Below, one piece after another: positions 25,982 to 34,015 of a DNA stretch of 64,000 nucleotides. The DNA is taken from positions 3,720,001 through 3,784,000 of the forward strand of contig NZ_JAUSWW010000001.1 of NCBI RefSeq assembly GCF_030815415.1. The letters are read 5' to 3'. A program made the translations under genes and the position numbers. Source of the stretch: Streptomyces canus. Its GTDB lineage: Bacteria; Actinomycetota; Actinomycetes; Streptomycetales; Streptomycetaceae. The notes below the pieces were generated by a model, which ran no database searches, was not told where the DNA came from, and saw only the letters and a program-made list of their open reading frames with translations. Position 1 is the first letter of the stretch, and the number at the start of each line of letters is the position of its first letter.

Positions 25982-26200
25982 ATGCCCTACGACCCCAGCG
26001 ACCCCGACACCTTCGAGGACAGCGGCGGTGACGTCGAACTCGACGTCGAGGCCCCCGAGGGCGACGCCGCCGAGCAGCAGACGGCCGTCTCCCAGGACCG
26101 CGACGACCCGTTGACCGACGTCGACACAGGCCAGGCCGACGAGGCCGACCTCATCGAACAGGCCCGCGTCGTACAGATCGACGAGGAGGACTATCGGTGA
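25982..26200 (+). CDS. Small acidic conserved protein (72 residues)
   Basis: A 72-residue protein with about a third Asp/Glu and almost no basic residues (MPYDPSDPDTFEDSGGDVEL at the start; VVQIDEEDYR at the end). It has a good ribosome binding site (GGAAGGGAGCCCGCA). No domain is recognised; composition predicts disorder apart from a possible short helix at ADEADLIEQARVV. It precedes the TetR gene by about 190 bp and is divergent from the alpha/beta hydrolase gene. The strong codon bias and ribosome binding site make me think it is real. Function unknown. Confidence 0.75.
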   Translation: MPYDPSDPDTFEDSGGDVELDVEAPEGDAAEQQTAVSQDRDDPLTDVDTGQADEADLIEQARVVQIDEEDYR

Positions 26201-26391
26201 CGCCCCGGGCTCCAGCACCGAGCGGGAGCGCGACAGGCGTTGCCCGCTAAGTACCCCTTTGAAACCTTCGCGGGGCTTTCGCCGCCGTCCGGTACGTGAA
26301 ATTCTGCGCTCCCACCGCGCACACCACGGTTACCGAAAAGTACGATGGCGGCGCGGCGCACACCGCGAGTGGACGAGTTTTGGGAGGCGGC

Positions 26392-27033
26392 GTGACAGCC
26401 ATCGAGCAGACAGAGGCGGCACGCCCTCGAGGTACGCGCCTGCCGCGCCGTGCCCGACGGAATCAGTTGCTGGGCGCCGCACAGGAAGTCTTCGTGGCGC
26501 AGGGCTACCACTCGGCCGCGATGGACGACATCGCCGAGCGCGCCGGGGTCAGCAAGCCGGTGCTCTACCAGCACTTCCCGGGCAAGCTCGACCTGTATCT
26601 CGCACTGCTGGACCAGCACTGCGAGTCCCTGATCCAGTCCGTCCGGCACGCGCTCGCGTCGACGAGCGACAACAAGCAGCGCGTGCGGGCGACCATGGAC
26701 GCCTATTTCGCGTACGTCGAGGACGACGGCGGCGCGTTCCGTCTGGTCTTCGAGTCGGACCTGACCAACGAGCCCGCCGTGCGCGAGCGCGTCGACAAGG
26801 TCACGAACGAGTGCGCCGAGGCGATCTGCGACGTCATCGCCGAGGACACCGGCCTCTCGCGCGCGGAGTCGATGCTGCTGGCCTCGGGCCTGGGCGGTCT
26901 CGCGCAGGTCGTGGCCCGCTCCTGGTTGCACAGCGACCGCAGCGTGCCGCGCGATCAGGCGGTCCAGCTGCTGACGTCCCTGGCGTGGCGGGGGATCGCC
27001 GGCTTCCCGCTGCACGGCATCGATCACCACTGA
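26392..27033 (+). CDS. TetR-family transcriptional regulator
   Basis: A 213-residue regulator. The N-terminal TetR helix-turn-helix spans about residues 20-66: RRNQLLGAAQEVFVAQGYHS, then DDIAERAGVSKPVLYQHFPG with the recognition helix GVSKPVLYQHF. The C-terminal ligand domain is of the mycobacterial Rv3208 type (from memory), which neighbours the same DUF3107 gene. The GTG start at 26392 follows GGGAGGCGGC; an upstream in-frame ATG would add about 32 residues of no TetR similarity. It is followed at 137 bp by DUF3107. Target genes and ligand are unknown; the local set (DUF3107, membrane protein) is a first guess. Confidence 0.9.
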   Translation: MTAIEQTEAARPRGTRLPRRARRNQLLGAAQEVFVAQGYHSAAMDDIAERAGVSKPVLYQHFPGKLDLYLALLDQHCESLIQSVRHALASTSDNKQRVRATMDAYFAYVEDDGGAFRLVFESDLTNEPAVRERVDKVTNECAEAICDVIAEDTGLSRAESMLLASGLGGLAQVVARSWLHSDRSVPRDQAVQLLTSLAWRGIAGFPLHGIDHH

Positions 27034-27169
27034 CCCGACACTTTGTTCCCGCCCGCTGTTCGCTCCTGGCGTTCTTGCGCGGAGCGTGAACGTCCCCTCA
27101 CCGGGCTAATGTGTGCTGGGTACGGCGCGCAAGGTCGCGCACTTCACTGACCGTCGGAGGGACATAGCC

Positions 27170-27397
27170 GTGGAGGTCAAGATCGGCGTGCAGCACGCGC
27201 CCCGCGAGATCGTTCTGGAGAGCGGTCAGAGTGCCGAGGAGGTCGAGCGCGTGGTGGCCGAGGCACTGGCCGGAAAGTCGCAGCTGCTGAGCCTCACGGA
27301 CGAGCACGGCCGCAAGATCCTGGTCCCGGCGGAACGCCTGGCCTACGTGGAGCTCGGCGAGCCGGCCCCGCGCAAGGTGGGCTTCGGCGCGCTGTAG
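27170..27397 (+). CDS. DUF3107 family protein
   Basis: A 75-residue protein of the actinobacterial DUF3107 family (TB9.4-like). It reads MEVKIGVQHAPREIVLESGQ and ends with PRKVGFGAL: beta strand, helix (SAEEVERVVAEALAG) and two further strands. The GTG start at 27170 follows GGAGGGACATAGCC. It is followed directly by a strong terminator. Function is not established as far as I know; constant association with a TetR gene and a DEAD-box helicase gene across actinomycetes is known from gene order. Confidence 0.88.
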   Translation: MEVKIGVQHAPREIVLESGQSAEEVERVVAEALAGKSQLLSLTDEHGRKILVPAERLAYVELGEPAPRKVGFGAL

Positions 27398-27408
27398 GCG
27401 GACGCATA

Positions 27409-27449
27409 CGAGAAGGGCCCGGCGACGTGAAGTCGCCGGGCCCTTCTCG
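27409..27449. terminator. Strong intrinsic terminator after DUF3107
   Basis: A perfect 18-bp stem: CGAGAAGGGCCCGGCGAC (27409-27426) with GTCGCCGGGCCCTTCTCG (27432-27449) and a GTGAA loop. No U-run follows. Confidence 0.9.
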
Positions 27450-27590
27450 TCGTACGGACAGAGCTCCGCAAGATTTTTTCTCCACATATGGAGCACAAGT
27501 CACCCACGGAGGAGGGTTGCATTCCGCAGGTCACGGGTATGACGGGCTACGACCGCAATGCGCAGCGTGACCGTGTGGGAGGGACCCCGA

Positions 27591-27863
27591 ATGATGTTGC
27601 TGGAAGCACTCGGTTCCGCGTTGCTCGGTCTCGTCCTGGCCGCGGCGGCGGCGCACCGGCTGGCCCACCGCCTGCCGGCCCGCTCCCTGGTCATGGCGAC
27701 GGGCGTCGCCGGAGCCCTGTTCGGCGCGTTCGTGACGCACAGCGCGCTGGGCGCGGGCAGCATCCTGGTCAACCTGATCGGCGCGACGGTCGTCTCGGCC
27801 GCGTCCCTCTCGCTCCTGCTGCGCCCCGCGGGAAGACTCCGCCGTAGGTCGGCACCGGCGTAG
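27591..27863 (+). CDS. Small integral membrane protein (90 residues)
   Basis: A 90-residue protein with three hydrophobic segments (LGSALLGLVLAAAAAHRLAH; VMATGVAGALFGAFVTHSAL; ILVNLIGATVVSAASLSLLL) and a basic C-terminus (RRRSAPA). The start has GGGAGGGACCCCGA in front; ATG at 27591 and 27594 are both usable. No family is recognised with certainty. The composition resembles small GlsB/YeaQ-like or fluoride-channel-like membrane proteins but lacks their motifs. It sits between the DUF3107 terminator and the insertion sequence. Confidence 0.75.
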   Translation: MMLLEALGSALLGLVLAAAAAHRLAHRLPARSLVMATGVAGALFGAFVTHSALGAGSILVNLIGATVVSAASLSLLLRPAGRLRRRSAPA

Positions 27864-27879
27864 GGCCGACTGCGGCGTA

Positions 27880-27955
27880 GGGGCGACTGCGGCGCGGGGA
27901 ACTGCGCGACGAGCCCCCACACCCGGCCAGTCGCGCAACAACCCGAGCCACCCCC
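27880..27955. repeat. Dispersed Streptomyces intergenic repeat (degenerate copy)
   Basis: The core GCGCGGGGAACTGCGCGAC (27892-27910) matches the abundant Streptomyces intergenic element; a second copy of the core is at 36984-37001. It sits between the small membrane protein and the insertion sequence. Confidence 0.6.
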
Positions 27956-27964
27956 CGCGAAGCG

Positions 27965-28918
27965 CTAGGTGTATTGCCCTGAGAGGTTAGGAACACGGCT
28001 GGCGGGTGGCTGGCCCTTGAGCGCGGTGTGTCCGCGGTGGTGATTGTAGGTGTGCAGCCAGCCGAGGAAGGCGTCGCGTCGTTCCTGCTCTGATCGGTAG
28101 GGGCGGGCGTAGGCCCACTCGTCGAGCAGAGTGCGGTTGAACCGCTCGACCTTGCCGTTCGTTTGCGGCCGGTAGGCGCGCGTGCGCTTGTGCGTGATCC
28201 CGGCTGCGGTCAGGGCATCACGCCACAGACGGGACTTGTAGCAGGAGCCGTTGTCGGTCAGCACGCGCTCGACGGTGACTCCGATGGAGGCGAAGAACGA
28301 CTGCGCCCGCTCCCAGAAGGCGACGGCGGTCTCCTTCCTCTCGTCTGCATGGATCTCGCTGTAGGCCAGGCGGGAGTGGTCATCGACAGCGGTGTGCAGG
28401 TAGCTGTAGCCGGCGCCGGAACGCTTCTTGCGGCCTGCTTGGCGGCCCAGGACCTTGTGGCCGCCGCCGTCGGGAATGTTGCCGAGCTTCTTGATGTCGA
28501 CATGCACCAGCTCGCCGGGCCGGTCGCGTTCGTAGCGGCGTATGACGCGGCCGGTGGCCCGGTCCAGATGCGCCAGGCGGGCAAGGCCGTATCGGGTCAG
28601 CACCCGGTGCACGGTGGAGGGCACCAGCCGCAGCAGGCCGGCGATGCGGGCCGGTCCCCAGCGGCGCAGCACGCGGACCTTGATGATCCGCCGCTCGGTA
28701 CGGGTCGGGGTCCGCCGTGGGCTGGCGTGCGGGCGGCTGGAGCGGTCGGCCATGCCCGCCTCGCCGAGCTGCCGGTAACGGTCGGCCCATCGTTGGGCGG
28801 TGCTTACAGAGACCTGGAAGCGTTCTGCAGCCCGCCGCAGGGGCCAGTTGTCGTCCACGACGCAGCGGGCCAGGCGCAGGCGTCCGGTCTCGGTCAGCGG
28901 TGCGTTACGGTGCGGCAT
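27965..28918 (-). CDS. IS481-family DDE transposase
   Basis: A 317-residue transposase. The N-terminal helix-turn-helix region (RCVVDDNWPLRRAAERFQVS, then VSTAQRWADRYR) is followed by a second HTH and an RNase-H-like integrase core with D in HVDIKKLG, D in VLTDNGSCYKS and E in YRPQTNGKVERFNRTL, spaced as in IS481/rve. The ATG at 28918 is preferred over an upstream start that would extend towards the element's right end. The stop codon TAG is not inside the element but is supplied by the target duplication GCTAGG at its left flank. All catalytic residues are intact, so the element may be active. Confidence 0.93.
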   Translation of the reverse strand: MPHRNAPLTETGRLRLARCVVDDNWPLRRAAERFQVSVSTAQRWADRYRQLGEAGMADRSSRPHASPRRTPTRTERRIIKVRVLRRWGPARIAGLLRLVPSTVHRVLTRYGLARLAHLDRATGRVIRRYERDRPGELVHVDIKKLGNIPDGGGHKVLGRQAGRKKRSGAGYSYLHTAVDDHSRLAYSEIHADERKETAVAFWERAQSFFASIGVTVERVLTDNGSCYKSRLWRDALTAAGITHKRTRAYRPQTNGKVERFNRTLLDEWAYARPYRSEQERRDAFLGWLHTYNHHRGHTALKGQPPASRVPNLSGQYT

Positions 28919-29034
28919 GAGGGCCTTTCTGGCCGCCGGTGCAGATGTCGCAATCCACACCGAGCCAGAGGGCCCTCACCCATTTCAAGAACACATGTCA
29001 GTGATCGCTGTCACCAACCTCCGTGGACAGAACA
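27970..29034 (-). mobile_element. IS481-family insertion sequence with 6-bp target duplication GCTAGG
   Basis: A 1065-bp element. Left end TGTATTGCCCTGAGAGGTTA and, read inwards, right end TGTTCTGTCCACGGAGGTTG form an imperfect inverted repeat (about 17 of 27 positions). Direct repeats GCTAGG flank it at 27964-27969 and 29035-29040, fitting the NCTAGN target of IS481-type elements. One transposase gene fills most of it. Identical target repeats suggest a fairly recent insertion. The right-hand CTAG contains the stop codon of the ferritin-like gene, so that gene is not disrupted. Confidence 0.9.
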
Positions 29035-29035
29035 G

Positions 29036-29773
29036 CTAGGCCGCCAAGCCCAGCGCGGCCATCCGCTTCGTGTGCGCCTCGGTGATCCGCGAGAACATCC
29101 GCCCGACCTCGGCCAGATCGAACCCGTCGGCAACCCCGCCCACGAGCATCGTCGACAACGCGTCCCGGTCCGCGACGACCCGCTGCGACTGCGACAGGGC
29201 CTCTCCCATGAGACGTCGCGCCCACAGAGCGAGACGCCCGCCCACGCGCGGATCGGCGTCGATGGCCGCCCGTACCTTCTCCACGGCGAACCCGGCGTGC
29301 CCGGTGTCGTCCAGCACCGCCAGCACCAGCTCACGGCTGTCCGAGTCCAACCGCGCCGCGACCTCCCGGTAGAAGTCACTGGCGATCGAGTCGCCCACGT
29401 AGGCCTTGACGAGCCCCTCCAGCCAGTCCGAGGGCGCCGTCTGCCGGTGGAAGCCGTCCAGCGCGGCGACGAACGGCTCCATGGCCGCCGTCGGCTCCGC
29501 ACCGATCTCGGTCAGCCGGTCGCGCAGCTTCTCGTAGTGGTGGAACTCCGCCGACGCCATCTTGGCCAGCTCCGCCTTGTCCGCGAGCGTCGGCGCCAGC
29601 TTGGCGTCCTCCGCGAGCCGCTCGAACGCCGCCAGCTCCCCGTACGCGAGCGCGCCGAGCAGGTCCACGACAGCGGCCCGGTACTGCGGTTCGGCGGAGG
29701 CCGTCGCCCAGTCCTGGGCGGCGACTCCGGTGGGTTCGGGAGAAGCGTCGGAGGTGTTGTCAGGCGTCGTCAT
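29036..29773 (-). CDS. MiaE_2-type ferritin-like diiron protein
   Basis: A 245-residue all-helical protein of the ferritin-like MiaE_2 group. Diiron ligand candidates are E in GELAAFERL (near residue 48), the ExxH of SAEFHHYEKL (near 80) and a later E in GDSIASDFYREVAARLD and ITEAHTKRM. True MiaE hydroxylates a tRNA modification, but the role of this actinobacterial subgroup is not established to my knowledge. The ATG at 29773 is 7 nt from a TATTGT box, so the mRNA may be leaderless. It is divergent from the DEAD-box helicase gene, a pairing also present in mycobacteria (Rv3210c/Rv3211, from memory). Its TAG stop lies in the right-hand target repeat of the insertion sequence. Confidence 0.85.
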   Translation of the reverse strand: MTTPDNTSDASPEPTGVAAQDWATASAEPQYRAAVVDLLGALAYGELAAFERLAEDAKLAPTLADKAELAKMASAEFHHYEKLRDRLTEIGAEPTAAMEPFVAALDGFHRQTAPSDWLEGLVKAYVGDSIASDFYREVAARLDSDSRELVLAVLDDTGHAGFAVEKVRAAIDADPRVGGRLALWARRLMGEALSQSQRVVADRDALSTMLVGGVADGFDLAEVGRMFSRITEAHTKRMAALGLAA

Positions 29774-30174
29774 GAAGCGCACAATAGCCCGCTCCCCGCG
29801 TGGTGGAAGTCCCTGGTGAAGCAGTGTGACGACGACTACGTGACCAAATCGGCCATCGCATGTGCGCGTTTCCGGGGTATGGTGGTAATGCGCCTGCTGA
29901 GTACGCACGTCTATGAGGACCGCGTATGTCGACGGGCCGCACGTATGAGGATGCCCGGTCGGTGGCCCCGGTCGGCTCCGACCTGACAGCTCTCCTTGGC
30001 CGTACGGCACTGTGCGTACGGCATCCGGAGGGACCCTCAGCGGTTCGAGCGCTTGAGCGTCGGCAGAGGTCCCGTGCCATTACGGCTACCCCCGTAAGGC
30101 AGTCGACGTCCCCAGCACGGTCCTAGACGACCCCCGAGCTCGCCTCGCACCGCGCACACAGAAGAGGCAAAACC
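29774..30174. promoter_or_regulatory. 400-bp divergent control region of the ferritin-like and DEAD-box genes
   Basis: It holds the promoter of the ferritin-like gene (TATTGT on the minus strand at 29781-29786) and the long leader of the helicase gene. TATGGT and TAATGC hexamers at 29878-29890 could be its -10. A near-perfect hairpin with arms based on GCCGTACG lies at about 29999-30022. A 66-codon ORF is described separately. Confidence 0.45.
29926..30126 (+). CDS. Possible upstream ORF in the helicase leader (66 residues)
   Basis: The ORF starts MSTGRTYEDARSVAPVGSDL after the plausible ribosome binding site GAGGACCGCGT and stops 48 nt before the helicase start. Codons of the first half show the local third-position bias; the second half (Arg/Ser/Thr-rich) does not, which weakens the case. 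It may be an expressed leader ORF for a stress-responsive helicase or just an open frame in a structured leader. Confidence 0.3.
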   Translation: MSTGRTYEDARSVAPVGSDLTALLGRTALCVRHPEGPSAVRALERRQRSRAITATPVRQSTSPARS

Positions 30175-32847
30175 CTGACTACGACGTTCAGAGATCTCGG
30201 AATCCTTGCCGAGACCGCCGAAGCCCTCGAGGCCGTCGGCATCATCAACCCCTTCCCCATCCAGGAGATGACGCTCCCCGTCGCCCTTTCGGGCTCGGAC
30301 GTCATCGGCCAGGCCAAGACCGGCACCGGCAAGACGCTGGGCTTCGGCCTCCCGCTCCTCGAGCGCGTCACCGTCCCCGCCGATGTCGAGGCCGGCCGCG
30401 CGAAGCCCGAGGACCTCACCGACGCCCCGCAGGCCCTCGTCGTCGTCCCCACGCGCGAGCTGTGCCAGCAGGTCACCAACGACCTGCTGACCGCGGGCAA
30501 GGTCCGTAACGTACGCGTTCTCGCCATCTACGGCGGCCGGGCCTACGAGCCGCAGGTCGAGGCCCTCAAGAAGGGCGTCGACGTGATCGTCGGCACCCCG
30601 GGCCGGCTGCTGGACCTCGCGGGCCAGAAGAAGCTCAGCCTCAAGCACATCAAGGCCCTCGTCCTCGACGAGGCCGACGAGATGCTCGACCTGGGCTTCC
30701 TGCCCGACGTCGAGAAGATCATCAACCTGCTGCCGGCCCGCCGTCAGACGATGCTGTTCTCGGCGACCATGCCGGGCGCGGTCATCGGTCTCGCCCGTCG
30801 CTACATGTCGCAGCCCACGCACATCCGCGCCACCGCGCCGGACGACGAGGGCCAGACGGTGCGCAACACCGCGCAGTTCGTCTACCGCGCGCACAACATG
30901 GACAAGCCCGAGATGGTCGCGCGCATACTGCAGTCCGACGGCCGGGGACTGGCCATGGTCTTCTGCCGTACCAAGCGCACGGCGGCCGATCTCGCCGACC
31001 AGCTCCAGCAGCGCGGCTTCGCCTCCGGCGCCGTCCACGGCGACCTCGGCCAGGGCGCGCGTGAGCAGGCGCTGCGGGCCTTCCGCAACGGCAAGGTGGA
31101 CGTCCTCGTCTGCACCGACGTCGCCGCCCGCGGTATCGACGTCGAGGGCGTGACCCACGTCATCAACTACCAGACCCCCGAGGACGAGAAGACGTACCTG
31201 CACCGCATCGGCCGTACCGGCCGCGCGGGCGCCAAGGGCATCGCGATCACCCTCGTCGACTGGGACGACATCCCGCGCTGGCAGCTCATCAACAAGGCGC
31301 TGGAGCTCAACTTCAACGACCCGCCGGAGACGTACTCCACCTCCCCGCACTTCTACGAGGAGATGAACATCCCCGCGGGCACCAAGGGTGTCCTGCCGCG
31401 TGGCGAGCGCACTCGCGCGGGCCTCGCCGCGGAGCAGGTCGAGGACCTGGGTGAGACCGGTGGCCGTGGTGGCCGCGGTCGCGCCGACCGGGCCGACCGG
31501 GGCGACCGAGGTGGCCGCGGTGGCCGGGACGAGTCCCGTTCCGCCGACCGCGAGCGCCCGGCCCGTACGCCTCGGAGTCGCCGTCGTACCCGCAACGGCA
31601 CACCGCTGGACGGGACCGCCGCTCCGGTGGGCACGACCGCGCCGGAGGAGACCGCGGTGACCGAGGACGCGTCCGCGTCCCGCACCCCGCGTCGCCGTCG
31701 CCGCACCCGTAACGGAGCCGCCTCGCTGGAGTCGGTGCCGGCCACGGCGTCCGAGGCCGCGGAGGTCGCGGTCGACACGGCCGAGGCCGCGGAGACCCGG
31801 CCGCGCCGCCGCCGTAGCCGCAGGTCGGAGACCGCCGCCGTCGAGGCGCCGGTCACCGTCGAGGTCCCGGAGGTCGTCGCCGAGGTCAAGGAGCCCGAGG
31901 CGCCCGTCGCCGAGGCGACCGAGACGAAGCCCCGCCGCCGGACCCGCAAGGCCGCGGAGACGGTCGCCGTCGAGGCGCCGGCCGTCGTCGAGGTAGCGGA
32001 GGCCGAGGCCCCCGTCGCCGCGCCGCGTCGCCGTACGCGCAAGACGGCTGCCGCCGCGGAGACCGCGGTGGACACGGCCGAGGGCACGGAGGCCAAGCCG
32101 CGCCGCACCCGCAAGGCCGCCGCCGCTCCCGAGGCCGCCGTCGACACCGCCGAGGCCGTGGAGACCAAGCCGCGCCGCACGCGGAAGACGGCCGCCACCG
32201 CCGAGACCGTGGTCGACACGGCCGAGGCCGCCGAGGCCAAGCCCCGGACCCGCCGCACCCGCAAGGTCGCCGAGACCGCCGCGACGGTCGCCGAGATCCC
32301 GGCGCAGGCCGCGGAGGAGCCGGAGACCAAGCCGCGCCGTACACGCAAGACGGCCACTGCCGCGGAGACCGCGGTCGACACGGCCGAGGCCCCCGCCGCC
32401 GCGCCGCGCCGCCGTACGCGCAAGGCCGCCGAGGCCGCCGAGGCCGTGGTCGACACCGCCGAGGCCACGGAGGCCAAGCCCCGGACACGCCGCACCCGCA
32501 AGGTCGCCGAGACCGCCAAAGCCGCTGCGGCTCCGGAGGTCACCGAGGCCAAGCCGCGTCGCACCCGCAAGGTGACCGCCGCCGCCGAGACGGCCGCCGA
32601 CACGGCGGAGGGCGCGGAGACCAAGCCGCGCCGCACCCGCAAGACGGCCGCCGCCACGGAGACGACCGAGGCCAAGCCGACACGCGCCCGCAAGACGACC
32701 GCCGCCGCCACCGAGGCCAAGCCGGCTCGCACGCGGAAGACAGCCGCGGCCGCCGACATCCCGGCGCAGGCCGCCGAGGAGCCGGAGACCAAGCCGCGCC
32801 GCCGTACCCGCAAGGTCACGGCCGCCGCGGAGACCGCGGAAAGCTGA
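30175..32847 (+). CDS. DEAD-box RNA helicase with long basic repeat tail (CTG start)
   Basis: About 890 residues. The helicase core (1-~400) has the Q motif (FRDLGILAETAEAL to PFPIQ), motif I AKTGTGKT, Ia PTREL, Ib TPGR, II LDEADEML, III SAT, V ARGIDVEGV and VI HRIGRTGRAG. Residues ~425-465 are Arg/Gly-rich (GGRGGRGRADRADRGDRGG), then a tail of about 420 residues repeats KPRRTRK-type units joined by Ala/Glu/Val linkers. Starting at the first ATG (30268) would delete the Q motif; the frame is open back to 30127 with no ATG, GTG or TTG, leaving CTG at 30175, preceded by AGAGGCAAAACC, as the likely start. It is expected to remodel structured RNA, for instance in ribosome assembly or cold response. 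A strong terminator follows. Confidence 0.92.
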   Translation: MTTTFRDLGILAETAEALEAVGIINPFPIQEMTLPVALSGSDVIGQAKTGTGKTLGFGLPLLERVTVPADVEAGRAKPEDLTDAPQALVVVPTRELCQQVTNDLLTAGKVRNVRVLAIYGGRAYEPQVEALKKGVDVIVGTPGRLLDLAGQKKLSLKHIKALVLDEADEMLDLGFLPDVEKIINLLPARRQTMLFSATMPGAVIGLARRYMSQPTHIRATAPDDEGQTVRNTAQFVYRAHNMDKPEMVARILQSDGRGLAMVFCRTKRTAADLADQLQQRGFASGAVHGDLGQGAREQALRAFRNGKVDVLVCTDVAARGIDVEGVTHVINYQTPEDEKTYLHRIGRTGRAGAKGIAITLVDWDDIPRWQLINKALELNFNDPPETYSTSPHFYEEMNIPAGTKGVLPRGERTRAGLAAEQVEDLGETGGRGGRGRADRADRGDRGGRGGRDESRSADRERPARTPRSRRRTRNGTPLDGTAAPVGTTAPEETAVTEDASASRTPRRRRRTRNGAASLESVPATASEAAEVAVDTAEAAETRPRRRRSRRSETAAVEAPVTVEVPEVVAEVKEPEAPVAEATETKPRRRTRKAAETVAVEAPAVVEVAEAEAPVAAPRRRTRKTAAAAETAVDTAEGTEAKPRRTRKAAAAPEAAVDTAEAVETKPRRTRKTAATAETVVDTAEAAEAKPRTRRTRKVAETAATVAEIPAQAAEEPETKPRRTRKTATAAETAVDTAEAPAAAPRRRTRKAAEAAEAVVDTAEATEAKPRTRRTRKVAETAKAAAAPEVTEAKPRRTRKVTAAAETAADTAEGAETKPRRTRKTAAATETTEAKPTRARKTTAAATEAKPARTRKTAAAADIPAQAAEEPETKPRRRTRKVTAAAETAES
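31910..32844 (+). repeat. Thirteen imperfect repeats encoding KPRRTRK units
   Basis: The tail of the DEAD-box gene contains 13 copies of a module centred on [AT][KA]PRxRTRK followed by an Ala/Glu-rich spacer of 14-24 residues (TAAAAETAVDTAEA type). It is low-complexity, strongly basic in the motif and acidic in the spacers. Confidence 0.85.
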
Positions 32848-32855
32848 CCGCTCAC

Positions 32856-32894
32856 CCGACGGCCCGGCCCACCTCACGTGGGCCGGGCCGTCGG
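32856..32894. terminator. Intrinsic terminator after the DEAD-box helicase
   Basis: A perfect 17-bp stem: CCGACGGCCCGGCCCAC (32856-32872) with GTGGGCCGGGCCGTCGG (32878-32894), loop CTCAC, starting 8 nt after the stop codon. Confidence 0.9.
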
Positions 32895-33106
32895 CGTTTC
32901 CGCCCCCTCCGGAGGAGCGAGCCCGGCTCACTCACCCACCCACATGGCCCCTCGCCCCCGTAGCAGCGAGAGGGCCGCCCACGAACCCTCCTCACATGGA
33001 CCACGGCAGGCCGCTCGGCCCGTCACACGCCCCGCCAGGGCCCCGCATGGCCCACCTCACACAGCCACCGCCGCCCTCCACCCGCCCCGCCGGATAGCCT
33101 CATCGC

Positions 33107-34015
33107 ATGAGCAGGCCCCCCACCTTCGCCCCGCCCCCCGGCGCCCGCGCCCACTCCCTGCGCACCGCTCGCGGTGAGTTCGCCGTCGTCGACGCGGCCG
33201 TGGCGGACGGCGTCGCCCCCAGGGGAACCGCTCTGCTGCTGCCCGGGTTCACCGGCAGCAAGGAGGACTTCAACCCGCTGCATGAGCCGCTCGCGGCGCG
33301 CGGGTACCGCACGGTCGCGGTGGACGGACGGGGACAGTTCGAGTCCGACGGTCCGGCGGACGACGAATCGGCGTACGCACAGGACGAGTTGGCGAAGGAC
33401 GTGCTCGCGCAGGTCGCGGCTCTCGGCGGGCCCGTGCATCTCGTCGGGCACTCCCTCGGCGGCCAGATCGCGCGGGCCGCCGTCCTCCTGGACGCCGGCT
33501 CCTTCCATTCCCTCACCCTCATGTCCTCGGGCCCCGCGCAGATCTCCGGCTCCCAGCAGCAGCGCGTGAAGCTGCTCCGGGACGCGCTGACGGTGATGGG
33601 CATGGCGGAGGTCTGGGACGCGATCCAGGCCATGGAACCGCCGGAGGAGACCGACACCGGCGGCGCACTGGACTCCGGGCTCGACGACCGGGAGGACCTG
33701 CGCCGGCGCTGGATGGCCACCAAGCCGGCCCAACTCATCGCCACCGGACGACAGTTGTCCGCCGAGCCGGACCGAGTGGCCGAACTGGCCGCCGTACCGC
33801 TGCCGTTCCACGTGCTGTCGGGCTCGCACGACGACACCTGGCCGGTGCCGCTGCTCGACCACATGGCCGTCCGCCTGCGGGCCCGCAGGACCGTGATCCC
33901 CGGCGCCGAGCACTCCCCCAACACGGACCGCCCCCTGGAGACGGCCCGCGCCCTCGCCGACTTCTGGGACAGCGCCAGCTCGCCCCAGCAGGGCCGGGCC
34001 GCCGAGAACCGCTAG
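33107..34015 (+). CDS. Alpha/beta hydrolase
   Basis: A 302-residue cytosolic alpha/beta hydrolase. Oxyanion region LLPGFTGSKEDF near residue 47, nucleophile elbow LVGHSLGGQIA near 112, acidic residue in LSGSHDDTWPV near 247 and catalytic His in IPGAEHSPNTD near 270. The ATG at 33107 lies 6 nt after a TAGCCT box, with no Shine-Dalgarno, so a leaderless mRNA is likely. It converges on the NYN-domain gene, and the two stop codons share the palindrome CTAG (34012-34015). Substrate unknown. Confidence 0.88.
   Translation: MSRPPTFAPPPGARAHSLRTARGEFAVVDAAVADGVAPRGTALLLPGFTGSKEDFNPLHEPLAARGYRTVAVDGRGQFESDGPADDESAYAQDELAKDVLAQVAALGGPVHLVGHSLGGQIARAAVLLDAGSFHSLTLMSSGPAQISGSQQQRVKLLRDALTVMGMAEVWDAIQAMEPPEETDTGGALDSGLDDREDLRRRWMATKPAQLIATGRQLSAEPDRVAELAAVPLPFHVLSGSHDDTWPVPLLDHMAVRLRARRTVIPGAEHSPNTDRPLETARALADFWDSASSPQQGRAAENR

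Noticed and set aside
30037..32931. A 964-codon minus-strand frame opposite the DEAD-box helicase
   Set aside because: Gly/Leu/Arg low-complexity antisense of the helicase and its repeats; no start signal or domain.
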